Source: Apoda limacodes (Eukaryota; Arthropoda; Insecta; Lepidoptera; Limacodidae). From it: a stretch of 64,000 nucleotides of DNA. The notes under the pieces were generated by a model. It had not been told where the DNA came from, made no database searches, and saw only the letters and a list, made by a program, of their open reading frames with translations. Positions 11,482 to 21,918 of this stretch are shown here, in pieces. How positions within the stretch are numbered: the first letter of the stretch is position 1; every line of letters begins with the position of its first letter. A program made the position numbers and the translations under genes. The stretch is from positions 14,023,092-14,087,091 of the forward strand of contig OX291554.1 in the NCBI GenBank assembly GCA_946406115.1, given 5' to 3'.

Positions 11482-13199
11482 CGCAGATTTTGATCAGGAA
11501 ACAAAAGATTTAAAAAATTCTTTTGAATTTTTAAATTTGACTATTAGGAATTGGATAAAAATTGGTGAATTAGAAAATTATTCAGAACCTTTAAGTGATG
11601 ACATTAAAAATAAAATGTGTAATGACACATAGTGATTTAGAAAAAAAAGAAAATGGTAGACCTTAAAAAAAAATAGTTCTTAGAAATGCATGTTAATAAG
11701 TTTAATCCCTTACGAGGATCTTCGTATATTCGTAAAAAAGAACGATCAACAATGTTTTAAGAGGACTATATCCTGCAAATACACATTCCGATAGGGTATC
11801 ATCATACTTGAGGCATTAAAATAAACTAACGTTTAATAATATTCAGTTCCCAATCAAATTATCTGATATACACAAGGTAGAAAAGCAAAACGACATTAGC
11901 ATTATTATGTTTCAATTAGAGTTTAACAAAGAAAAAAAAACTTTCAAAATGTTTTAATTAATTACAAATTAACTTATTATTTTTAAACAAAGGTTGAAAT
12001 GGTCATTATTGTATTTATCACGCTTGGTAAATAAACAAATAACAAATCGAGATGACGCTATTCATATCTGGGCCGGTTGCCGTATCTATTTTTTAATCTA
12101 AAATTAATTTAATTAATCACCAGAAGCATGACTGTGCTCAAATTGTTACTGAATAACTAGGAATTCATAAAAAAGAAAAAATATTGGTTTAATAGGGAAA
12201 CAAATAATGATGAAATCTATTTTGATAAATTTCAAAGAATATTAAAATTACATTTTATAATATATGCAGACTTTGTAGCTCATTTAAAACCCGTCACCTA
12301 TTGTGTCCCTGATCCATCGAAGTCATATACGTGAACAATACATGAACATGTAGTTTTTTCTTATGGATAATATATAAAATGTTCATATGATGATAAAATG
12401 TCTATATACAGAACATACTAAGAGCCTAATTGTACAAAAATGTTGGAAAGCATTAACAAAGATATTAGCAATATACATAGGATAAATTGTTTTCAAAAAT
12501 GTCCACTTTCTTTAACAAATGAAGAGAAGGAATCTATAAGAAAATCGCAATTATGTTATATTAGGTGATGAAATCACAGTAGACTATGACTGGAATACTA
12601 GTAATTTTAGAGGTGTTAGTCACGAATTATTTAGTAGCATAAAGTATCGTGTTCCATTTTTCATTCCTATTCTATTTCACAATCTAAACAATTATGATGC
12701 TCATTTTATTGTTCATGCTTTGAATTTTAAAGATTGAGAAAAAAAAAATTCCGCAAAATAAGTAAAAATATATTTCATTCTCATATAAACCTAATAGGTC
12801 GTATAGTTCATTTGCGGTTTTTAGATTATTTTTAATTTATGATCTACTAGAGTTTAGATATATAGAATATTATATAAAGACCAATTTGCAGAATTAAGAA
12901 ATCAATTACGAACGAATTTTAATAAACTTATTAGGAAAGGTGTTTTTCTTCTTATGTTGGAATATTCCAATCTATATTTAAGAACTTATGTAATGCTACT
13001 CATTGATATTTCTGATAACTTTAGAATTTTTTATATTTAATGTGATATAATTGTAATTATTTATTTTCTTCTTTTTACACTAAGCTGTACACCTATCTAT
13101 AATATATTTTTGCCACGGAAAATGAGCTCTATTTTAAAATTAACCTGTAACCTTAAGTACCCTGAACATTTACATGATCTTAATTCAGATTTACCTTTA
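11482..13199 (+). pseudogene. Third, more diverged and internally deleted copy of the family B polymerase gene
   Basis: It matches 6143-7999 of the left arm in direct orientation, from gcagattttgatcagg to gatttaccttta. Single-base differences are clearly more frequent than between the two arms. Left-arm bases about 7620-7758 are missing (join near 12951), and a few bases are inserted near 13086. The zinc-finger start, the motif-B region and everything beyond are absent. The exonuclease-II motif remains near 12690. It is broken by the same stops plus its own and ends directly against the right terminal iterons. Confidence 0.82.
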
Positions 13200-13290
13200 G
13201 CGCGAGTCGCCACACCCCAGACACAGGGGGTGGTTTTGAGAGTGGTCAAGCGCGAGTCGCCACACCCCAGACACAGGGGGTGGTTTTGAG
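13200..13290 (-). repeat. Right terminal array: two 50-bp iterons, inverted relative to the left end
   Basis: Units start at 13200 and 13250 with gcgcgagtcgccacacccca-gacacagggggtggttttgag, the complement of the left-end unit. The first unit joins the polymerase copy without a spacer. The outer end runs into a G/T-rich ggattggggttgggggg. Confidence 0.85.
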
Positions 13291-14119
13291 GGATTGGGGT
13301 TGGGGGGTAGTGAGCCAGAACCAACGAATCCGCTCTCCTAGTATGCGTTTGGGGTGAGAGATGGTTATTTGTTTGTGCAAACTAATATTGCCATTCATGT
13401 CCAAAACCACTTGTCCGATTTTCGTTTTTTTTTTCTTCGTAAACATGATTGATTTTTTGCTCGTTTTTGCCGAGTTGAATCGTCCTGTCAGTTTGAAACT
13501 TTGCAGTTATATGTGGTTTACCTGTCAATACTATAAATTGGCAGCTTTAAGCTGATCTCATGAGGAAGCTAAGAGGTGGATACTGGTACTTGTTACTAAC
13601 CCCCCCCAAAGAACACATATACTAGCTACCCTTAACGTACCTACCTAACTAACCAGTATGGATATAAAAGATTATAAGGCAATATAAACACGAAACTTGA
13701 AAATTGAAGTATAAATTTTTCGTAGGTTTGGCTATGTGATCATCTAAGTGGTAGGACCCAATTGTGCAACGTAGACCGCAGGTTCTTTAAGAGAAAGACT
13801 GAAACACCGTTCTAGTAATGAAAATAGTATCCTCTACCCCTATGCGCTTTTTATTAAAAAAATATCTAAAAAAATAAAAAGGCGGGAAGCTCCACCCAGC
13901 GCTTCCCACGGTACGTGTCCATACCGAGGCTAACTTAGCGCACATCCCCCGAAGGAGTAGAGGTGTGAAATCATAAATGGTATAACTATTAAATTATCGT
14001 TGCAGCCGAAGCTGAAGACCGAAGTCTTAATATGTAGTTTCAGGAACAAATCCTTGTGCGTGCATAGCACAAACACTCAGCCTTAGGCCAAAGAGTGTGA
14101 CATCCGTTCGCACAGACAC
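13291..14119. other. Non-coding DNA, partly repeat-like
   Basis: The stretch 13320-13570 (catgtccaaaaccacttgtcc; cagtttgaaactttgcag) has the look of an interspersed insect repeat, but I found no second copy in this window. 13870-14119 is moderately GC-rich, without a recognisable product. Confidence 0.4.
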
Positions 14120-14311
14120 AGCCATGACATTGTCAAGAGAGCACGCCTCGTGTTAAGCACACTCCGAAGAGCAGGACGCAATAAACCCCACTGAACCATT
14201 TGTGTAGTAGGTAATAATTATTATGTACCAATGGAACAGCCATGGAATTCACCAAGAGGGCACGCCCCATGCTTAACACACTCCGAAGAGCAAGACGCAA
14301 TAAGCCCCACT
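14120..14311 (+). repeat. Imperfect direct duplication, period ~118 bp
   Basis: The block agccatgacattgtcaagag to aataaaccccactg (14120-14192) recurs as 14238-14311, including the string cacactccgaagagca. Between the copies lies an unrelated AT-rich linker. Confidence 0.8.
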
Positions 14312-14540
14312 GCATCCATGTAACTTCAGTCGTAGATTATAAACGATATATTTCGGTTTTCAAGCCGGCGTCCACACCATACATGATCAAGGATTCATAA
14401 ACCAGTTCAGGTACAAAGAATTATAGTTTATTTGATCGATTAACGATAGAATAAGTGTGAGTTAGATTATTTATGTAATATTCAGTATCGCAGATTTTCA
14501 GGAATTTAGTCGCGAGCCAAATATGATTCCATGAGTTGTT
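14312..14540. other. Non-coding linker
   Basis: No feature is recognised. It leads into the long direct duplication. Confidence 0.4.
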
Positions 14541-15612
14541 ACCAGTCGCGTAAGTGAAGTATCCCTGTCGCCTTCACGTAATCAGCGTCCCACTCCCCAC
14601 AACGTGGCAACGGTTTACGTGTCAATTTAAATAAAACAACAATTGCCTTCTTTCGCAGTTTTTCGACTCTGAAAGACAGCTCGGGGCAAGGACCTTTACC
14701 CTTCTACACTGTGTGATCTGTTGTCGTCGTTCAAGTCTCTCGGCACTGAACTCACATTCGTATTTGACCCAAACAAACGGATCGAAACGTTAGGCGAGAG
14801 ATGTTCAAACCGTCTGTGAGCTCAGCCGATGTAACTTGAAGCCACTAACGAATGTTAACGATAAACATTATGAGAGACCAGTAGGTTTTAAGCTTCCGAC
14901 CCCCGGGCATGCCTCCATCATCATCTCCTTGTCTCCTCTTTACTTTACTCAGGCGAGGCCTTTTTACCTGTGTAATATAGAAGCATTATAAACGATCAAA
15001 CCTCAGAAGCAACGTCCATCACTAATACAAGCAAAGAAGTCGCATTCCAATATTCAAATCGCTACAAGACTTCTCCCTATTTGGTGTCACCAGTCGCGTA
15101 GGTGAAGTATCACTGTCGCCTTCGCGTAATCAGCGTCCGACTCCCCGCAACATGGCAACGGTTTACGTGTCAATTTTAATAAAACAACAATTGCCTTCTT
15201 TCGCAGTTTTTCGACTCTGACAGACAGCTCGGGGCAAGGACCTTTACCCTTCTACACTGTGTAATCTGTTGTCGTCGTTCAAGTCGCTCGGCACTGAACT
15301 CACCTCCGTATTTGACCCAAACAAACGGATCGAAACGTTAGGCGAGAGATGTTCAAACCGTCTGTGAGCTCAGCCGATGTAACTTGAAGCCACTAACGAA
15401 TGTTAACGATAAACATTCTGAGAGACCAGTAGGTTTTAAGCTTCCGATCCCCGGGCATGCCTTCATCATCTCCTTATCTCCTCTTTACTTTACTCAGGCG
15501 AGGTCTTTTTACCTGTATTGTATAGCAGCAGTATAAGCAATCAAACATAAGAAGCAACATCCATCGCTAAATCAAGCAAAAGAGTCGCATTCCAATATTC
15601 AGGTCACTACAA
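14541..15612 (+). repeat. Direct duplication of a ~525-bp LTR-like unit
   Basis: The first copy is 14541-15067 and the second 15089-15612, both running from accagtcgcgtargtgaag to the string cactacaa or cgctacaa. They differ by scattered substitutions and a 3-bp indel. The left edges are preceded by gtt or gtc after a T, and the second copy is followed by ca. A TG...CA long terminal repeat with only about 20 bp between two copies is therefore possible. No internal gag or pol sequence is present. A simple tandem duplication fits equally well. Confidence 0.75.
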
Positions 15613-16510
15613 CACCACCACCTTTTATTAGCCATCAGAAAGGTACATAATTCCTCTCATGTTAGAATATATTCACTCAATAATACATTGCATTTTATAT
15701 AAATCTATCGCATTTTGCATATGCCTACTTCATACGCTTTCTTTATATATAGTGGCCACGCGACACTCGCCGCTGCCTATGTATGTCTACGTAAACTTAT
15801 GCTGTCCCGGGTGTTCTAGTAATGAAATTTATTTTATTTTCGAATTTAGGTTTTTAACTACATAAATGTGTTAAGCCCGACTTTAGAAAGTCTACAAAAA
15901 TATTAAAGACCTCCACCGCCACGATCCTGGCTAACTTTTTCTAAGTCCTCGATCTTCCACGATCTTATTTAATTATTATTTTGATAATTATGTTAGTTTT
16001 ATATAACAATTTTATTTTATATATATTTTTTTTTCTTTTTTTTTTTTGTCATTATTAAATTTTATTTTTATAAAATTTAATATTATAAAGGACGAAGATG
16101 GCTTGGTAGACGGGTAGGCTTGGCAGATGGGTACATACTCTTTAGTCGTTACTAAGCAAACCCTTCGTGTTTGGGCTCATTTAAATGGTTTTTACCAGCC
16201 ACTTTCATAACGCATGGTGGATCTGATGAATAAGCCAAAAGGAATATAGTGGAACTCCTTAATGGTTACTAATAAAACCTTCGAGTTTGGGGTCATTTGA
16301 TTTGTACTGAAAGCCGTCCTTTAGCCAGGAGGTAACACTCCTTTTATATTAGTTACTACATATCAAATAAACTCGACAGAAATCGATAGGTAAGTATTTC
16401 TGTAGGGTGCAGTGACATTAGAACTCTAAAAATACTAAATAAAAATTAAGTAAAAACCCCACTTCGTTGACGGTTTATGCGCAAAATATTAATGTAGAGC
16501 AAAAACTGAG
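15613..16510. other. AT-rich non-coding DNA
   Basis: No gene is recognised. A long T-rich tract lies at 16020-16050. Two loosely similar lines with ttcg-gtttggg-tcattt (about 16167 and 16280) hint at an old duplication. Confidence 0.4.
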
Positions 16511-16519
16511 GCAACTTTA

Positions 16520-17690
16520 TGGCCTTTCTACTGTTTCCTTGGTTTGCGACCGGCGGCGTAAAGTGCTTCTCAATCGCTCTAATTCTTCCAACGCTATGCT
16601 ATTATGTGGGTTGTTAAAAAGCTTTCTTTGATCTAGATCAGTGATAACTACACCGTCTAAAGACTGTTCTATAGTGAGCGCGACATAAGCTTGTCCTTTG
16701 GCGAATGTTTTGGGGTCCAGGATGTATAACCGCCTTATCGACTGTAGTGCACTGTAGTTTATATACAGTTACGGCCCAACTTAATATGAGGGGAATCATA
16801 ACTCTTTCTATTCTGCCAGAACCCTTATCCTTTGAAATGACACATGACTCGCTGGAGTTATATAGAACACTCATCATATTGAACTAGGACTTTCTTGGGC
16901 GGTTCTCCGTCTTCCAACTGGTCTCTTCTTAAGCCTTCCCACTCAAAACCCCGAACTACCCCTATACTACCATTGACTAATCCTTCACTGACCTTAATGT
17001 TTATTCTTACTTTACTTGTGTACTTAAAAGCAGCGTACTATGTGAGACTAGGCCTACTGTTTTATTTGGGTCCACCGAGGCCGCAGCAGGTAGATTTTGT
17101 CCGTAATTATAATAGGGTTCCCTAGACTCATCTCGAGCATTTATTGCATACAATTTTGTTGTTGTCTGAGACAACATTGTCTGATTGTACGCATTTATGA
17201 GTTGTATGGTGGGTTATATTCAAACAGCTTCTCCGTCGGCAAGGTTTTCTTCTGTTGGTACACAAGTCCTCTCCAAAGTAGCTGATATTGCTCCATAGTT
17301 AGCTGTCCCACCCGCAAATTGTTGAGCAAATCTACGAAGTCAGCATAGTTTTGCTGACGCATGTTGTGTGTCAGCACACAAAACCCAAAGTTCTTCCACA
17401 GATGTGGCTCTCCGAGGAAATTGGCTGGTAATTTAAAACAATAACTTCCTTTTACAGGTGGTAATTGCATCAAATCACCAAAAGTTAGGGTGTTTACACC
17501 ACCAAAAACAGAGTTATTATTTTTAAACTCCTGAAGCCTTAAGTGAATGCACCGCAACATCTCATATTAGACCATAGAAAACTCATCGATAATGAACCAG
17601 CGGATGATTTTCCATTTGCATCTCAGATCTTCTAATTTTGACCCGACAATTGTCATTGTGAAGTGCCAACTTCATTAAAGGCCGTGATTT
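16520..17690 (-). pseudogene. PIF1-type DNA helicase fragment (Helitron/Helentron-like)
   Basis: PIF1 helicases unwind DNA with ATP. In animals many copies belong to rolling-circle transposons. Reading the minus strand from 17690 down, one finds LALHNDN, the Walker-B-like FIIDEFSMV (about 17590), VFGGVNTLTFGDLMQLPPVKG-type sequence (17440-17510, the GD-x2-QLPPV signature), a LVNGSIGVVRGFEWEG region (about 16955), ILSWAVTVYKLQ (about 16775) and FAKGQAYVAL (about 16690). The blocks are in the family's order but sit in different frames with stops between. The N-terminal P-loop is not seen, and neither is a Rep/HUH domain. It is a truncated pseudogene. The Helitron link is an inference from its relatives in insects. 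Confidence 0.85.
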
Positions 17691-17758
17691 CAAGGTTTAG
17701 TTGGTTTGTAACATCTTTTAATCTGCTTTAGAATTGCTTTTAGGGTGAACATTTTTTC

Positions 17759-18150
17759 ATGCTATCATGGATGGTGGCTCTTGGTTTCTTATTTATCATA
17801 TTTGACTATGGAGATTTATGCTATCTCGACATAACTGACGAACTACTTAAAAATCTCGACCGCCTTCTTAACTTATGCATCCGTTATATTTTCGGCTTTC
17901 GTAAGTATGATCATGTCTCCCAATATCGTACACAGTTAAATTGGCTGAATATCCGTTTTCGCCGCAATACTCATCTTCTGACATGTATTTATGGCATTCT
18001 TAATAATCATTTATCCCCTCCTTATTTAATAGAACGATTGTGGTGGGATATCAGATCTTGACCAAACAATACGGCTTGGCCTTGAGAGCCATATTGTCCA
18101 AAGCATTCCCCGAGTTTTACTATTTAGTTAAAAGGAATAACACGATATAA
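17759..18150 (+). pseudogene. C-terminal fragment of a non-LTR retrotransposon RT
   Basis: A 100-residue open stretch (17759-18061) contains IFDYGDLCYLDITDELLKN, then LCIRYIFGFRKYDHVSQYR and LNWLNIRFRRNTHLLTCIYG. This is the region just after the RT domain in many insect LINEs, where an old thumb-like segment precedes the C-terminus. The match continues weakly after the stop. The RT catalytic part is not present. It lies back to back with the PIF1 remnant (about 70 bp apart, opposite strand). No functional start is implied. Confidence 0.75.
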
Positions 18151-19340
18151 TAACCGCTTTTCTTTATCTGATAGACAAGCAATTTCATGAAGTATGGTGT
18201 CTAAAAACATGTTATTCCAATATCCTTGTGCTGGCCTTCTTCCTCTGAACAATGTTAGCACACCTGTTGCACATTGTAACATGATGCCGCTTCTCTTTTT
18301 AATGTCAACTTATAATAGTATAAAATATTCACTTCGAATTGCCATAGATTTACCCTGTAATTTTGATTATATATTTGCTGTTGCTGCGGACTTGTTTGTC
18401 GTTCACTGATAGTCTCATACGTAGCAGGCACGTAAGGAAGTGCTATGAAAACTGATACACCATTGTTTATATAACAATCGACTTTGCGAGAGATCAAGTC
18501 TATTATAAAAAGCTTTTTATATTTATTATTTTTCGTTTCATTATCTGGTTAAGTCAGGGATTTTTAAATTATTTGATCCTTTTTCGAATACGTTTTAACC
18601 GTTGTGGTTTTATTCAAAGTTTTACTTTTTTGTATATGCTACTTTCATGATTTTTTTTACACACCCAAGAACAGCCATTTGGCTGCCAGTGGGGGGTGGG
18701 GCACAGGGTTCTTTTGCCGGACCCGAACGTTCGGTTTTTTATTTTACTTTATTAAAACGTGATTAAAACGTTGAATAAAATGTCAGTAGACCGTTATTTC
18801 CAGATATATAAAAAATGAAACATATCGCTGTCCTAATATTACAGGCTTTAATTATGTTTCACTTTTATAACCGATGTTTTCTCAACAGTGGACCCAGCAT
18901 TCAAAGCATAACTAAAGTTGACGTTTATGAAGCTATTCGTATAAAAACGTTTAATGGAATCAAACTTTTTCTGCTTCTTCCTGTTTTTCGACATTATGAT
19001 GATGAGATGCAATGACATTGGCTCAGGCGGATGAACGAGACGGACAGATATATTAAAATAGTAAAGTTTTGATTTTGTTACCTGGCTATACAAGCCTTAA
19101 AATTACCCAATGATAATGTAGGTTTGGCAACAAATGTTAAGTTTTTATGGGGTAAGAACATTCTTTTTAGGATTTCGTAAAACAAAGGAAGCAAACGTAA
19201 TCTTTCTGTCGATCAGGGAGCTGATTATCTATTCTGATCTCTATCTGATTCTGAGAAGTCTGCAGTATTTGAGCGCCGTTTTTTATCTCCGAGGTAAATT
19301 CTGGAGTACGAGTGACTGAATATATTCATGTTGACCCGTA
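18151..19340. other. AT-rich non-coding DNA
   Basis: Nothing is recognised apart from a GC-richer patch at 18660-18740 with a short hairpin (agccatttggct). Open stretches of 60-80 residues here show no family motif. Confidence 0.45.
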
Positions 19341-19460
19341 TGGCCTGGTGGCTTAGTTGCTAGTGACCTTGCTGCTGAACTGAAACCACGGGCTGAATTT
19401 CTGCATCTATGAAAAATATTTGTGTCATTGTCATTTGTGTTTGTTTGGGGTTCTATCGGT
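19341..19460 (+). repeat. tRNA-derived SINE-like head (decayed)
   Basis: The string tggcctggtggcttagttgctagtgacc resembles the tRNA-related 5' part of lepidopteran SINEs with an A-box-like tggcttagttg. The expected B box is corrupted (gggctgaattt), so a functional Pol III promoter or tRNA is not supported. Confidence 0.5.
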
Positions 19461-19461
19461 A

Positions 19462-19620
19462 ACTAGCTTTTCCCCGCGGCTTCACCCGCACTAAATTTAG
19501 TTATCAGCGTATCCTAAGGAAAATCCTGCGTCATCTGTTAGTGTTCTGCGTGTCAGGGCTTTTGTGACATCATGTTAAATCTTACATGGCGGATATAGCT
19601 TATATGTTAACTATAATACT
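19462..19620 (+). repeat. Interspersed repeat, 'actagcttt-cccgcggcttc' type, 5' fragment
   Basis: The head actagcttttccccgcggcttcacccgc matches the starts of repeat copies at 43633, 35430 and 50873. The rest decays into AT-rich sequence. Confidence 0.65.
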
Positions 19621-20089
19621 CCAAGCAACAAAGAAAAATGTTTTGTGTTTGGTAGCAAATTAATGGTTTTCATTCGAAAATTCCGAATTTATATTTATTT
19701 CATTTATACATTATTTGTTTATAAAAAATGTACAATCTTGTCTATATATGTTTGTTAGCATGTTCATATGTTCCCATATAGCCCCTGAGCACTCATCATA
19801 TTTTGACTTCGTATTAGAGTTTCGCGTGTTATAGGCTATGTGATAACTTATAAAATCTAATATGAGGCATAAAAAATAAATTAAACAACTCAAAAAAGTT
19901 GTTAAAGAGTGTCGTGTTTGGTATCGAACTTGAATGAAATATTTAAAAATGACGGAATGAAACTGAAACGTTTGAAAATCTATTAACATTAGGGCAAGTA
20001 ATATCAATTATGGGTATTCCAGAGGGTTCCTGACATTCACTATCGCCTCCAATGGTGGTTTTTGATTTCCTATTTAAACAAAGCTAATT

Positions 20090-20310
20090 ACAAAAAAAAC
20101 CCGGCGAACGGAGGGTTCCGTTTACGTAATTTACTTTAAAAGTGTGCCGCAAGGCGGTCACCCATCCAATAACTGACCAAGCCCAATGTTGCTTAACTTT
20201 GAATATCGTTTCCTACAAACAAATATACTACTGTTTCGCCTATAAATAACTAGACAGTGATTTAAGATAAATGGCTCGGGCCCGTCTCACACTTGGCCGG
20301 TTTATATTAT
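20090..20310. repeat. Lepidopteran repeat fragment enclosing a 5S-like segment
   Basis: It begins aaacccggcgaacggagggttccg and ends ctcacacttggccggtttat, the latter matching the standard end of the 53381-53824 family. Between them lies a 5S-rRNA-like piece at 20151-20208. Confidence 0.6.
20151..20208 (-). repeat. 5S rRNA-derived fragment (not a functional 5S gene)
   Basis: The plus strand reads aaggcggtcacccatccaat, then aactgaccaagcccaatg, then ttgcttaactttgaatatcg. This is the complement of the central part of eukaryotic 5S rRNA (the C-box region and helix II/III) with several substitutions. Only about half of the 120-nt RNA is present. 5S-headed SINEs are known in animals, so this is read as a repeat remnant. 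Confidence 0.65.
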
Positions 20311-21096
20311 TTGTGGTTATACTGTAGTCTAGAGCTTACACACACTATGATTAATGCAAGATTAAATGTTTTACTGTTTTTACGATCGAGCAACTAAATT
20401 ATAAGTTTATACCCTGTACCGCCAAGCGCAAGGTCTAAATTAGAGCATAAATATTGTTGTTGATTGAGTAAGTGCCAGTATTCAAAATGTGATAATTTTA
20501 TTTTTCTGTAAAACTTATACTCATAAACTTATTCTAATTTTATTTTACCACTTTGTTGCCCTAATTAATATATATCGCTTCCTTAATATAAGGGCATAAT
20601 ACAAAAAAGTAGTTCTTTGAGAAATCGCGTTTAAAGATTCGGGATTCCTACTATCCGGCTTATTTTCGAATAAATGCTTATTAATTAAGTTATAAATTTG
20701 AAATTTTGCAAACTTGTCATTTAAAAACTACACTAAAAATAGCCATGAAAAAAAATGAATATAAATAAATTACAAGTAATTGAAAAAACACTTTCAAGTT
20801 AGGCCCGTATAGTACAAAACAGAAATGTTTGATCCGATGTATGATTAACGTGCCTCTTACTGTTAAGTATTTAATCACAATTGGTACTCTATATCACAAA
20901 ATTAAACCGAAAGTCTGAACTTATTGTATATATTTTATAAAAAAAATATCAGATAATATGAAAGTTATAATCAGTATCATAAGTAACACAATCTCAATTT
21001 TTTTTATTTTAATCAACAATTAAACATATATTACAATTATGTCAACAAGATATATTATTATCACCTTATAATTATAAGCTCTTATAGGTAGGAACT
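20311..21096. other. AT-rich non-coding DNA
   Basis: No coding or repeat feature could be supported. Confidence 0.5.
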
Positions 21097-21662
21097 CTTG
21101 CACGCCTCATAAGCGGAGCGGTGAGGTAGTGCTCTACTCTCGACATGTCAAAAAACCCAGTCTTTCGAAACTTAAATGACGTTTTTTTTTTAATATAACA
21201 CTTACAGGATAATATGAGTGCACTAATATGAAGTTAAATAATCTGTCTAGCACATATGGTACATTTTATAAACAATTAATTTGTTTTATATAATAAATAA
21301 TAACATTAAAACTAATCATTCTTGGACGTCCGTGAGTCTTTGTTTATGTGACCATGTATGTGGCAGAGAAATTGGTCGAAAAATTCATCTTACCGGAATA
21401 CTTTTGTTTTTAATATATAAAGTATTACACTGTGCTGATTCCTAGTTAATATTAGCGTTCTAAGTACTGCCGTTTAATTATAATTTATAAAAAACTAATA
21501 TACCACTGTATACTGTATATCTATATATATATTTTTTATTTTTATTTTATAGTATATTTTTTCCTCACCTTATTTGTTATTTTATTTTAAAAAACTTGAG
21601 TTTTTGTTATAGATTTTTTTTTTAAATGTGAATGACCGCTATGAGGCGTGCACTTTTGGATT
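21097..21662. mobile_element. Possible MITE with ~18-bp inverted ends
   Basis: Near the left edge stands tgcacgcctcataagcgg (about 21099) and near the right edge its near-complement ccgctatgaggcgtgca (about 21643), with one base missing. The 540 bp between are AT-rich and non-coding. A short non-autonomous DNA transposon would look like this. No clear target-site duplication was found. Confidence 0.45.
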
Positions 21663-21918
21663 TTCCAAATTTTTAACTTTTATGTTGACGTCCCCTTAGT
21701 ATTTATCTCTACATCACAGTCTCTCTAATTAAACTTAATAAAAATTTAAATCAAAATTATAAAATATATTCATTCTGAAAAATAAACAATCAGTCTCAAA
21801 AACTTAATAGTACTTTTACTATGTAATCAATCTAAACAAAGTAATTTTTAAATCCCAAAGGTTAATTAATGTTGATTATTGATATTTATTAACATTTAAG
21901 TTTAATAATCTCATACAA

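Larger units (their letters stand above)
5457..13290. mobile_element. Palindromic element with inverted terminal iterons and a family B DNA polymerase gene
   Basis: The unit is bounded by inverted arrays of a 50-bp repeat (5457-5602 and 13200-13290). Inside are two nearly identical inverted arms of 2600 bp (5713-8312 and 8421-11020) around a 108-bp spacer, a scrambled junction (11021-11481), and a third, directly oriented copy (11482-13199). Every copy carries the same broken polymerase gene. Protein-primed family B polymerases of this style occur in Polintons/Mavericks, adintoviruses and bidnaviruses. No integrase, capsid, ATPase or protease gene was seen, so this is at best a non-autonomous or dead derivative. 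A target-site duplication could not be identified. Which parent lineage it comes from is undecided. Confidence 0.75.

Noticed and set aside
5457..13290. A live virus or active Polinton
   Set aside because: All polymerase copies are truncated and full of stops, and no other structural or integration gene is present.
19341..19400. Possible tRNA gene
   Set aside because: Only an A-box-like string is present. The B box and a cloverleaf are missing, so it is a SINE-like remnant.
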